Source: Halegenticoccus tardaugens
Lineage (GTDB): Archaea > Halobacteriota > Halobacteria > Halobacteriales > Haloferacaceae
Length of the DNA stretch: 64,000 bases
Direction: 5' to 3'
Assembly (NCBI RefSeq): GCF_004116405.1
Contig: NZ_SDIC01000003.1
Span: forward strand, 248,001 to 312,000
Shown: positions 42,380 to 49,675 of the stretch, in pieces
Numbering within the stretch: the first letter of the stretch is position 1
Layout of the letters: each line of letters begins with the position of its first letter
Position numbers and translations under genes: made by a program
Notes under the pieces: model-generated
What the model was told of the DNA's origin: nothing
Databases searched by the model: none
What the model saw: only the letters and a program-made list of their open reading frames with translations

Positions 42380-43816
42380 TCAGAGCAACCCCAGCGCGGC
42401 AACGAGGTGCGTCATCGCGGCGACGAGCGGCACGAGGATCGCCGTGCGCATGACGAACAGCGCGACGAGGTCGCGAAACCGGATCGGCACGTCGGAGAAC
42501 ATGTCCATCATCATCGGCCCGACGCTGGAGAAGAAGATGAGCTGGGACACCGCGAGCACCGCGACGAAAAAGCGGGCCATCGGCTCCGCCTCGGCGACGA
42601 GGAGGACGGGGACGTACATCTCGGTGACGCCGACGATCGTCGCGGGCGCGACGGTCTCGGCGTTCGGGATTCCGAGCAACTCGATCAGGGGGACGAGCGG
42701 CGCGCCGAGGATTCGGAAGGTCGGCGTGTACGCGGAAAGCAGCACGGCCGCGAGGCCGACCGCGAGGATGGTTCCGAGGACGAGGCTCGTCAGCTTCAGA
42801 CCGTCCACGAACCCCCGCCGGGCGGCTTCGAGGAACGTTTCTCCCTCCTCCGCCTTGCCGACCGCCTCGCTCAGCGCGAACCGGAGGTAGTCGCGGACGG
42901 AGCCGTCGAACGGCACCTCGGGGTCGGGTTCGGCGACGTACTCCTCGGGGACGGTGCTGATCGGCGGGAGCCGGACGAGCACGACCGCGCAGACGACGAC
43001 GCAGACGAAGTACGCGAGGAAGATGAGCGGAAAGAGCGCGAGCATGTCGACGGTCGCGGCGACGACGCCGACGAAGCCGATGCTCACCGTCGAAAAGCAG
43101 GTCGCGATGGTGAACACGTCGCGCTTGTCGTACCCCCCGCGCTCGAAGACGTTCCGGGTCACGTACAGCCCGACGCTGTAGGAGCCGACCCACGAGGCGA
43201 CGCTGTCGAGGGCGGCCCGACCGGGCAGGCGGAACAGCGGCCGCATCACCGGCCGCGCGAGCGTGCCGACGAACTCCAGTCCGCCGAGTTCGACGAAGAT
43301 CGTGATGAACACCGCCCCCACGGGGATGATCACGCCCACGCTGTAGATCAGCGTCTCCCACATGAACCCGCCCGTCTCGGGCGCGTGCAGCCACCCCGGG
43401 CCGAGTTCGAAGAACATCACCGGCGCGAGGAGCGCGCCCGCGACGCGAAAGAGCCAGAAGACGGTCGAACTCTCGAAGTACGAGAGGTCGAGCGGTGTCT
43501 CGACCGAGGCGATTCCGCGACGGTCGAACTCCGCGGCGGTCGTCAGCAGGCCCCCCGCGACGACGATGGCGAGGCAGTACGCCCCGACGGCGGTCGGGAA
43601 CGATTCGGTGATCCAGCTCACGGCGACGTCGAACGGGACGGTGAGTTCGCCCTCCCACGGCACCGGAACGAGAAAGAAGGCGGCCCCGAGGAGAAACGCG
43701 ACGACGAACTTCGCGACCGGCCGGGCGTCGTACCCGTTGAGGCGCACGTCGTCGATGCTTCGCGCGGCCGGTTCCGCTTCGATCGTCCACACCTCATCGT
43801 GCGGTTCGGTAGCCAT
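42380..43816 (-). CDS. YjiH-family (nucleoside-recognition gate domain) membrane protein
   Basis: 478 residues with about ten membrane segments and no signal peptide. The Gate-type features (SVGVIIPVGAVFITIFVELG, SYSVGLYVTRNVFERGGYDK, TIATCFSTVSIGFVGVVAAT, then IVGVTEMYVPVLLVAEAEPM) match YjiH-type proteins. Their substrate is not established. Standing beside the hut operon and its regulator, uptake of histidine or a related compound is a reasonable inference. It ends 8 bp from the regulator gene and is transcribed opposite. Confidence 0.8.
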   Translation of the reverse strand: MATEPHDEVWTIEAEPAARSIDDVRLNGYDARPVAKFVVAFLLGAAFFLVPVPWEGELTVPFDVAVSWITESFPTAVGAYCLAIVVAGGLLTTAAEFDRRGIASVETPLDLSYFESSTVFWLFRVAGALLAPVMFFELGPGWLHAPETGGFMWETLIYSVGVIIPVGAVFITIFVELGGLEFVGTLARPVMRPLFRLPGRAALDSVASWVGSYSVGLYVTRNVFERGGYDKRDVFTIATCFSTVSIGFVGVVAATVDMLALFPLIFLAYFVCVVVCAVVLVRLPPISTVPEEYVAEPDPEVPFDGSVRDYLRFALSEAVGKAEEGETFLEAARRGFVDGLKLTSLVLGTILAVGLAAVLLSAYTPTFRILGAPLVPLIELLGIPNAETVAPATIVGVTEMYVPVLLVAEAEPMARFFVAVLAVSQLIFFSSVGPMMMDMFSDVPIRFRDLVALFVMRTAILVPLVAAMTHLVAALGLL

Positions 43817-43927
43817 GTTCGTGATACGGTCGGCGGCGTCGATGTACCCTCACCCGCCGCACGCGGTGGGGTTTATGTCCGTGCGCCCGGGCAGACCGCG
43901 GTTTCGGATGACAAACGGCTCGTTGTG

Positions 43928-43963
43928 TCGTCTGACGAACGAGTGGGATCGTCTGACGAACGA
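43928..43963. promoter_or_regulatory. Twin palindromic operators before an RHH regulator
   Basis: TCGTCTGACGAACGA occurs exactly twice, at 43928-43942 and 43949-43963, 21 bp apart (two helix turns). Each copy contains TCGTC-T-GACGA, a perfect 5-bp inverted repeat. A diverged copy may lie at about 43904-43918. The pair sits 32-68 bp before the RHH gene ATG, as expected for an autoregulated RHH dimer pair. Confidence 0.65.
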
Positions 43964-43995
43964 TTAAGTGGGGTGCGCCGCGTAGTGCAACCGAG

Positions 43996-44400
43996 ATGGG
44001 CAACAAGAACAAGACGATCTCGTTCCGCGTCAACGAGGACGCGTTCGAGACCCTCCGGGAGATCGCCGAGGAGCGCGACATCTCCCTGTCGGCCGTGTTC
44101 CGGGATTACGTGGACACCCTCGTTGCCCACGACGGTCAGGTCCGCGTCGTCCCCGAGCACGAACTGGAGATAAAGCGGGGCGACGAGAGCTTCCCGCCGA
44201 AGGTCGAGGTGCCGAAGAGCTTCATCCGCGAGCACGAGCGCCTGGAACTCGAAGCCGACCACCTCCGCGAGCAGTTGGAGGAGTACAAACAGTACGTGAC
44301 GCACCTCCGCGAGCAGCTCGACGAGTCGGACGAGGAGGAGGTCATCCACCTGGAAGATCTCGACGCCGACGCGGACGAACAGCCGTTCCGGCTGGGCTAA
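43996..44400 (+). CDS. Ribbon-helix-helix regulator with C-terminal coiled coil
   Basis: 134 residues. The RHH is TISFRVNEDAFETLREIAEE followed by RDISLSAVFRDYVDTLVAHD, close to CopG-type repressors. A central basic/acidic stretch (VPEHELEIKRGDESFPPKVE) leads to a coiled coil with heptad Leu (HERLELEADHLREQLEEYKQ) and an acidic tail. It probably binds as tetramers to the two palindromes in front of it. Target beyond its own gene unknown; the divergent membrane protein gene lies within the same region. Confidence 0.88.
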   Translation: MGNKNKTISFRVNEDAFETLREIAEERDISLSAVFRDYVDTLVAHDGQVRVVPEHELEIKRGDESFPPKVEVPKSFIREHERLELEADHLREQLEEYKQYVTHLREQLDESDEEEVIHLEDLDADADEQPFRLG

Positions 44401-44430
44401 CGCTTCCGACCCGCTCCCCGACCGGACTTC

Positions 44431-44886
44431 CTACCCGGAGAGTTCCCTCGCGGCCCGCGCCGCACGTCGTTTCGTCTCCTCGTCGCCCTCGACGCCGGCG
44501 AGCGCCTCGACCGCCTCCAGCGTCCGCACGGACTGGTCGAGAAACGAGAGGACGTCGCCGGGGTAGGCGTACAGCATGTACTCGTCGGACATCACGTCGA
44601 CGATGGCGTCGGGGCCGAGCCCCTGCGCCCGGAGTTCGAGCAGGTAGCGGACGAACTTCCGCTCCGGGTGGCCGCAGTAGGGGTTGTTCTTGCAGCCGCA
44701 GTCGAGAAAGTCCTCGGCGAAGTCGAGCGCGCGCTCCCTCGTCGCCTCGTCGAGTTTCGACAGCCCCTCCCCGGTGAAGAGGACGTCCAGCGTCGCCCCC
44801 GCGAACGCCCGCTTCGGGACGTTCACGTCGAGCTGCGAGACGATCTGCCGGTGGTTTTTGACGTATATCTTGTCCGTGATAGCCAC
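44431..44886 (-). CDS. Conserved haloarchaeal protein with four-cysteine motif
   Basis: 151 residues from GTG 44886. Distinctive strings are KIYVKNHRQIVSQLDVNVPK, SKLDEATRERALDFAEDFLD, then CGCKNNPYCGHPERKFVRYL, a C-x-C-x5-C cluster, and AYPGDVLSFLDQSVRTLEAV. I recognise it as a conserved haloarchaeal family (perhaps DUF5814-related, not certain) of unknown role; the cysteine and histidine set looks metal-binding. It is transcribed toward the RHH gene, ending 30 bp from it. Confidence 0.7.
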   Translation of the reverse strand: MAITDKIYVKNHRQIVSQLDVNVPKRAFAGATLDVLFTGEGLSKLDEATRERALDFAEDFLDCGCKNNPYCGHPERKFVRYLLELRAQGLGPDAIVDVMSDEYMLYAYPGDVLSFLDQSVRTLEAVEALAGVEGDEETKRRAARAARELSG

Positions 44887-45034
44887 TGTTGGACCCGCGT
44901 AGGGGCGCGAGCGGCAAAAGGCTCCCGGAAGGACCGCCGCCGCCGCTCGACGGTCGACGGACCTCGGGTGTTCGACCGTCGTCGGTCGTCGAACGCCGTT
45001 CCTCGCCGATCGGAGGCGACGGCCGCCGATCGGC

Positions 45035-45307
45035 TCAGGATTCGATCTTCTCGACGATCTGCTTCGCCTGCTCTCTCGCCTCGTCCTCGTCCGCGTTCTC
45101 CTTTCGGATGAGGACGCTCTCGACCTGCCACTCGTCTCCGTCTTCCTTCTTGCCCGTCCGGACCTCGCTCCCTTCCGACACCGAGTTCGCGACGTTCGCG
45201 GCCCAGTCGGGCGTCCGGATCGTGTCGAACCGGTCGGGGTCACGGAACCGGACGTGGATGTACTCGTCCTCCTCGTCCACCATCTGCACGTCGGGGATGT
45301 CGGCCAT
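45035..45307 (-). CDS. Small conserved acidic haloarchaeal protein
   Basis: 90 residues. Opening MADIPDVQMVDEEDEYIHVR and FRDPDRFDTIRTPDWAANVA, then EVRTGKKEDGDEWQVESVLI and a helical end (DEDEAREQAKQIVEKIES). No domain name is known to me. Its promoter lies in the 160 bp before tRNA-His on the opposite strand. Confidence 0.75.
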   Translation of the reverse strand: MADIPDVQMVDEEDEYIHVRFRDPDRFDTIRTPDWAANVANSVSEGSEVRTGKKEDGDEWQVESVLIRKENADEDEAREQAKQIVEKIES

Positions 45308-45469
45308 GGTCTGACGTTCCACGTCCAGCGGCGTAAGTGACCGGCCGGGATATGTCGGCGAACGCCGAGGGCCGCGCGCCCGGTTTTCGGCGGAATCGCG
45401 GCACGCGGCGTCCGTACCACCGCAGAAAGTCGTAACGTATTTCCGTCGGACCGCTGTATGCCGACGTGT

Positions 45470-45542
45470 GTCCGGGTTGGGGTAGTGGTTATCCTTCAGC
45501 CTTGTGGAGGCTGAGACGCGGGTTCGATTCTCGCACCCGGAC
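45470..45542 (+). tRNA. tRNA-His (GTG)
   Basis: Full cloverleaf: G at -1 (45470), acceptor TCCGGGT/ACCCGGA with C73, D-arm GGGT/ATCC, anticodon stem CAGCC/GGCTG around loop TTGTGGA (anticodon GTG), T-arm GCGGG/CTCGC with TTCGATT. The extra G(-1) opposite C73, the identity element of tRNA-His, is encoded here. CCA is not encoded. A T-run follows (45543-45547) as terminator. A partial copy of the 3' half lies 108 bp downstream. Confidence 0.95.
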
Positions 45543-45597
45543 TTTTTCACGACGACCGAAGGGAGGAGTGGAAAAGCCGGAAGGCGAGATCGAATCA

Positions 45598-45624
45598 CGC
45601 GAGACGAGCGGGGCGAGTCTCGCG
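45598..45624. terminator. 8-bp perfect stem-loop after tRNA-His
   Basis: CGCGAGAC and GTCTCGCG pair over an 11-base loop (GAGCGGGGCGA). It lies between the tRNA and its partial 3' copy and precedes no gene directly; it could be a terminator or a remnant of a structured RNA. Confidence 0.4.
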
Positions 45625-45626
45625 GT

Positions 45627-45648
45627 CGGGATCGATTCTCGCGCCCGG
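45627..45648 (+). repeat. Diverged copy of the tRNA-His T-arm and 3' acceptor
   Basis: The 22 bases here match 20 of 22 of the tRNA-His segment 45519-45540 (T-loop TCGATTCTCGC and CCCGG kept). This is the usual appearance of an attachment-site duplication left by an integrative element, or a decayed tRNA copy. Confidence 0.5.
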
Positions 45649-45771
45649 TTCACCTCGACCACTCGACGTGGTCGCTCGCGTCCGTACTTCTAAATAGTCC
45701 AACTCTGTTGAATATTAAACATCTAAGAAACTTTTAACATCTTCAGATAAAGTCGAATAGATGAATCCACA

Positions 45772-47235
45772 ATGACGAACCCCACGCAGCGACCCCTTCG
45801 ACGACGCTCCGTCCTTCGCGCGGCGGCCGCGACGGCGGCGCTCGGCGCGGCTTCCGGTCTTTCGGCGGCCGGGTCGTCTTCGGACGACGAGCGAACGAAG
45901 ACGATCACCGGGCGCATCGAGGACGACGCGCCGGACTGGGTGTACGTTCCGTTCGAGGTGCCGGCGGGCGTGACGGAACTGCACGTCGAGTACGAGTACA
46001 ACGAGAGCGAGGAGAACGTCCTCGACATCGGCGTTTTCGATCCCGACGGCTACGATCTCGGCAACGTCGACGGCTTCCGCGGCTGGTCCGGCGGCGCGCG
46101 GTCGGAGTTTTCCATCTCGCGAGCGGCGGCGACGCCCGGCTACGTCCCGGGACCGATCGAGAGCGGGACGTGGCACGTCATCCTCGGGCCGTACAAAGTC
46201 TCGTCGACCGGCATCGACTACGAGCTCACGATCACGATGCGCTCCGTCGATCCGGGCCCGGCGTTCGAACCGGACCCCGCGCCGACGGCGCTGAACGACG
46301 AGGCGGGTTGGTACCGGGGGGACATCCACCTCCACACGGTCCACTCGGACGGCCAGTACACCCCGTCGGAGGTCGTCTCCCGCGCGGCCGACGCCGACCT
46401 CGATTTCGTCGTCCCGACCGATCACAACACCCCCACGGCGAACCTCGTCTGGGGGGAACACGCCCGGTCGGACCTCCTCGTGATCAACGGCGAAGAACCC
46501 ACCACGCGCGCCGGTCACTACAGCGCGATCGGCCTCGAACCCGGTCAGTGGATCGACTGGCGATACCTCCCCGAGGACGATCAGCTTCCCCGATTCGTCG
46601 AGGAGGTTCGCGACGTCGGCGGCTTCACCGTCGCGCAGCACCCGTTCTGTCCGTACAAGGGGTGCGACTGGCGGTTCGGCTACGAGCACGTCGACACGAT
46701 CGAGGTGTGGAACGGCCCGTGGACCGCGGACGACGATCGATCCGTCGAACTGTGGGACGAACTGCTCCGTGACGGGCTGGCGATCCCGGCGGTCGGCGGG
46801 AGCGACTCGCACGGCCCCGATCGCGACCTCGGCCACCCGCAGATGGTCGTTCGCGCGCCGCGGTTGGCCGTCGACGCGATCCTGCCGGAGCTGAAGGCCG
46901 GCCGATCCTACGTCGCCGCGTCGACCGACGTCGCCCTGCGCATGTCGGTCCGAGCGGGCCGCGACCGGGCCGAGATCGGAGAGACCGTCGAAGCCGCGCC
47001 GGATGCTCGCCTCGTGACTCGCCTTCGAGTCGTCGGCGCTGCGTCCGCCGTCGCGACGCTCCACACCCAGGAGGGAACCGTGAAGACGAAGCCACTCTCC
47101 GAAGACCGCGAGACGGTGACGGTTTCGACACGGGCGGACGAAGTGGACTACGTCAGGGCCGAGGTCCGCGATTCCGAGGGAGCGATGGTCGCGCTGACCA
47201 ATCCCGTTTTCGTCCGTCGTTCGACGCCAGCGTAA
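45772..47235 (+). CDS. Tat-exported PHP-domain (CehA/McbA-like) metallohydrolase
   Basis: 487 residues. The N-terminus RRRSVLRAAAATAALGAASG is a twin-arginine signal. Residues about 40-165 form a beta-sandwich-like exterior domain (VYVPFEVPAGVTELHVEYEY, ENVLDIGVFDPDG). The PHP metal motifs follow: GDIHLHTVHSDGQY, VVPTDHNTPTANLV, FTVAQHPFCPYKG and VGGSDSHGPDRDLG. CehA-type PHP enzymes cleave phosphoesters or carbamates; substrate unknown. An AT-rich TTTTAACATCTTC stretch lies before it. It is followed by a convergent small gene. Confidence 0.88.
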   Translation: MTNPTQRPLRRRSVLRAAAATAALGAASGLSAAGSSSDDERTKTITGRIEDDAPDWVYVPFEVPAGVTELHVEYEYNESEENVLDIGVFDPDGYDLGNVDGFRGWSGGARSEFSISRAAATPGYVPGPIESGTWHVILGPYKVSSTGIDYELTITMRSVDPGPAFEPDPAPTALNDEAGWYRGDIHLHTVHSDGQYTPSEVVSRAADADLDFVVPTDHNTPTANLVWGEHARSDLLVINGEEPTTRAGHYSAIGLEPGQWIDWRYLPEDDQLPRFVEEVRDVGGFTVAQHPFCPYKGCDWRFGYEHVDTIEVWNGPWTADDDRSVELWDELLRDGLAIPAVGGSDSHGPDRDLGHPQMVVRAPRLAVDAILPELKAGRSYVAASTDVALRMSVRAGRDRAEIGETVEAAPDARLVTRLRVVGAASAVATLHTQEGTVKTKPLSEDRETVTVSTRADEVDYVRAEVRDSEGAMVALTNPVFVRRSTPA

Positions 47236-47264
47236 TCGGCCCGAGACGCGGATTTTTCCCTCGA

Positions 47265-47681
47265 TCACCGGCTTCCGTCGACGCTCTCTCGCACCGCCTC
47301 GACGACGGGTCGCACCGGTTCGGCCGGATCCAGCGTCATGAACAGCCCCTCGCGGTCGGCGACGTACACGCGAACGAGGGTGAACGCGTCCATCCCGGTG
47401 ACCATGTACTCGACGCGCTCCGCGACCGGGAAGAAGTCGGCGAACAGCTCCATCTCCGAGAAATCGAGGTAGACGTACGAGTGGATCCGTTCGAAGTGCG
47501 CCGACATCTGCGCTTCGTCGTCGTACAGCGCGAGGGCCGCGTCGTCGACGTACAGGGGGTTGAACGACTCGGCGTCGTACTCGACGAGCGCCCAGAGCGA
47601 TCCGTCGACCGTTTCCGCTATCGCCGCGAGCGCCGCCTCCGCGTCGAACGAGACGACCGTTGACGGGTTCGAGAGCGCCAT
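47265..47681 (-). CDS. Conserved haloarchaeal protein (DUF7522-like)
   Basis: 138 residues from ATG 47681 (in-frame start at 47723 is longer). Features: GSLWALVEYDAESFNPLYVD, LYDDEAQMSAHFERIHSYVY and MDAFTLVRVYVADREGLFMT. I recall this layout in haloarchaeal proteins carrying DUF7522; function unknown. It is convergent with the PHP gene and ends 30 bp from it. Surface is acidic with a Trp/Phe core. Confidence 0.7.
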   Translation of the reverse strand: MALSNPSTVVSFDAEAALAAIAETVDGSLWALVEYDAESFNPLYVDDAALALYDDEAQMSAHFERIHSYVYLDFSEMELFADFFPVAERVEYMVTGMDAFTLVRVYVADREGLFMTLDPAEPVRPVVEAVRESVDGSR

Positions 47682-47751
47682 CGGTACGACGACGGCCGGG
47701 CGGCGGCTTAAACGCTCTGTCACACCCGACGGTCGGACGGACGCGAGCGGC

Positions 47752-48924
47752 TCACCGCGGTTCGAGGGTCGGCTCGCGCCCGCGGCGTCGGATCGCCTCG
47801 GAGCCGCTCGTCTGGATGATGTTGAACGCCGTCATCAGATCCGACCGCGAGACGATCCCCGCCACCTCGCCGTCGACGTCGATGACCGGGAGCCGACCGA
47901 CGTTGTTCTCCTGCATGACTTCGAGCGCGTCCATCGCGCCGGCGTCGGGCGTGACGCTGGCGATGTCTCGGGACATCACGTCCTCGACCCGGTAGGCGTC
48001 GCGCTCTATCTCGTTGACCGTCCGCGCGTCGTTCAGCGTGACCATCCCGACGAGCTGGCCGTCGCGCATGACGGGGTAGCCGGTGTGGCGCTCGCGGAAC
48101 ATCCGGTCCATCAGCTCCGCGATGCTCGTGTTCTCCTCGACGGTGTGCAGGTCCTCGCGGGTGGTCATGATGTCGCGGACGGTCACGTCCTGGAAGGCGG
48201 CTTTCATGACCGTCTGCTGGGCCTCGCTCGACGCGCCGATGTAGATGAAAAAGGCGAGCGCGACGAGAAACAGGTTCTGAAACAGCCCGAAGATCCCGAG
48301 CAGGAACGCGAACACCTTCCCGACCTCCGCGGCGATCTGCGTCGCCCTCGCGTGCGGTCGGTTTCGGGCGAGGAGCGCACGGAGGACGCGACCGCCGTCC
48401 ATCGGGAAGCCCGGAAGCATGTTGAACACGGCGAGCAGGACGTTCGTCAGCGCGAGGTAGCCGAGGACGAACTTCGCGGCGGCCTGACTGTCCGGAAACG
48501 CGAGAAATCCGAGGTAGGAGACGACGCCGAGGAGCACGCTCACGATCGGCCCGGCGACGGCGATGGCGAACTCCTGCTTCCAGTCCTCCGGCATCTCCGT
48601 GAACCGCGCGACGCCGCCGAACAGCCAGAGCGTGATCGAGTCGATCTCGTAGCCGAACCGCATCGCGACGAGCGAGTGGCCGAACTCGTGGAGGAGGACG
48701 CAGAGGAAGAGACCGACCGCGGCCGCCGCGCCGAGGATCCACGGCATGGACCCGCCGGTGAGCGGCCCGACCGCGATGTTCGAGCCGAAGAGGCCGTTGA
48801 TGGCGTTCGTGAGGTTCCCCACGTCCGCCCCGATGAGCCACGCGAAGAGCGGCAGGACGAGCAGGAAGGTGAAATCCAGCCTGACGGGGATCCCGAACGC
48901 GCTCCCGATCCGAATACCACGCAT
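47752..48924 (-). CDS. Site-2 protease (M50) with two CBS domains
   Basis: 390 residues. Membrane zinc-protease motifs are HEFGH (79-83, in CVLLHEFGHSLVAMRFGYE) and FNMLPGFPMDGGR with Asp176, giving the H-E-x-x-H plus D ligands in a six-segment membrane fold. The C-terminal 145 residues hold two CBS domains (TVRDIMTTREDLHTVEENTS and VEDVMSRDIASVTPDAGAMD), likely nucleotide sensors. Such enzymes cut membrane-bound transcription factors or short peptides inside the bilayer. It stands alone with a promoter close to the start. Confidence 0.92.
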   Translation of the reverse strand: MRGIRIGSAFGIPVRLDFTFLLVLPLFAWLIGADVGNLTNAINGLFGSNIAVGPLTGGSMPWILGAAAAVGLFLCVLLHEFGHSLVAMRFGYEIDSITLWLFGGVARFTEMPEDWKQEFAIAVAGPIVSVLLGVVSYLGFLAFPDSQAAAKFVLGYLALTNVLLAVFNMLPGFPMDGGRVLRALLARNRPHARATQIAAEVGKVFAFLLGIFGLFQNLFLVALAFFIYIGASSEAQQTVMKAAFQDVTVRDIMTTREDLHTVEENTSIAELMDRMFRERHTGYPVMRDGQLVGMVTLNDARTVNEIERDAYRVEDVMSRDIASVTPDAGAMDALEVMQENNVGRLPVIDVDGEVAGIVSRSDLMTAFNIIQTSGSEAIRRRGREPTLEPR

Positions 48925-49105
48925 ACCGGTACCTAGTCGCGGAGGGGTCTTAAACTCGGGCCCGAGCGCCGGGGGCGGCCGTCCCGTCCGCGACGCGCCG
49001 CCGTCTCGCGAGACGAACGCGTTCTGGAGAGACGAGCACGTTCTGGAGGCTCCACGCGCGCGCGCCGACGCTCAACTTAACGAGGAGGGGGTCGTATCCG
49101 CGCCC

Positions 49106-49489
49106 ATGAGCGAGCAGACCACACCCGTGGTGAAGCGCGCGGCAGAGATCGAATACGCGTCCGTCGACGCCGCGGAGGGGCTTCGAAAGGGCGTTCTCGT
49201 CGACGAGACCGACGGCGCACCCCACTTTGCGATCCGGCGGTTCACGCTCGCCCCCGGCGCGTCGGTGCCGAAGCACACGAACGAGGTCGAACACGAACAG
49301 TACGTGCTGGAGGGGGAGTACGTCGTCGGACTGGGCGACGAAGAGCGCGTGGTCTCCGCGGGGGACTCGCTTTTCATCCCGGCCGGGGTCGTCCACTGGT
49401 ACCGAAACGGGGGCGACGAGGAGGGGGCGTTCCTCTGCGCCGTGCCGAACGGGGACGACGCGATCGAACTGGTCGACGCGGACGATTGA
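49106..49489 (+). CDS. Cupin-domain protein
   Basis: 127 residues from ATG 49106. Cupin motifs: HFAIRRFTLAPGASVPKHTN followed by EVEHEQYVLEGEYVVGLGDE and later GDSLFIPAGVVHWYRNGGDE; the His and Glu positions of the first motif and the second-motif His are kept, so a metal can be bound. The role is unknown; it is widespread in haloarchaea. It has a purine-rich region before the ATG. The 187 bp after its stop hold nothing obvious. Confidence 0.88.
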   Translation: MSEQTTPVVKRAAEIEYASVDAAEGLRKGVLVDETDGAPHFAIRRFTLAPGASVPKHTNEVEHEQYVLEGEYVVGLGDEERVVSAGDSLFIPAGVVHWYRNGGDEEGAFLCAVPNGDDAIELVDADD

Positions 49490-49675
49490 CGGAACCGCCC
49501 GCCACCGGAGGCGGTCAGGAACGCCGTCCGAACGCCGCTTCGCGACCGCCGTCGGCGACGAGACGACCCGATCGCGGATCGCCCGCGAGCGGCCGGCGCG
49601 CGATTCGCGTTCCCGCAGTCGGGACACGCGTACGCGAGTCGCCCCGTGCGTGTCCGTCACGGACGTGACGCTACC

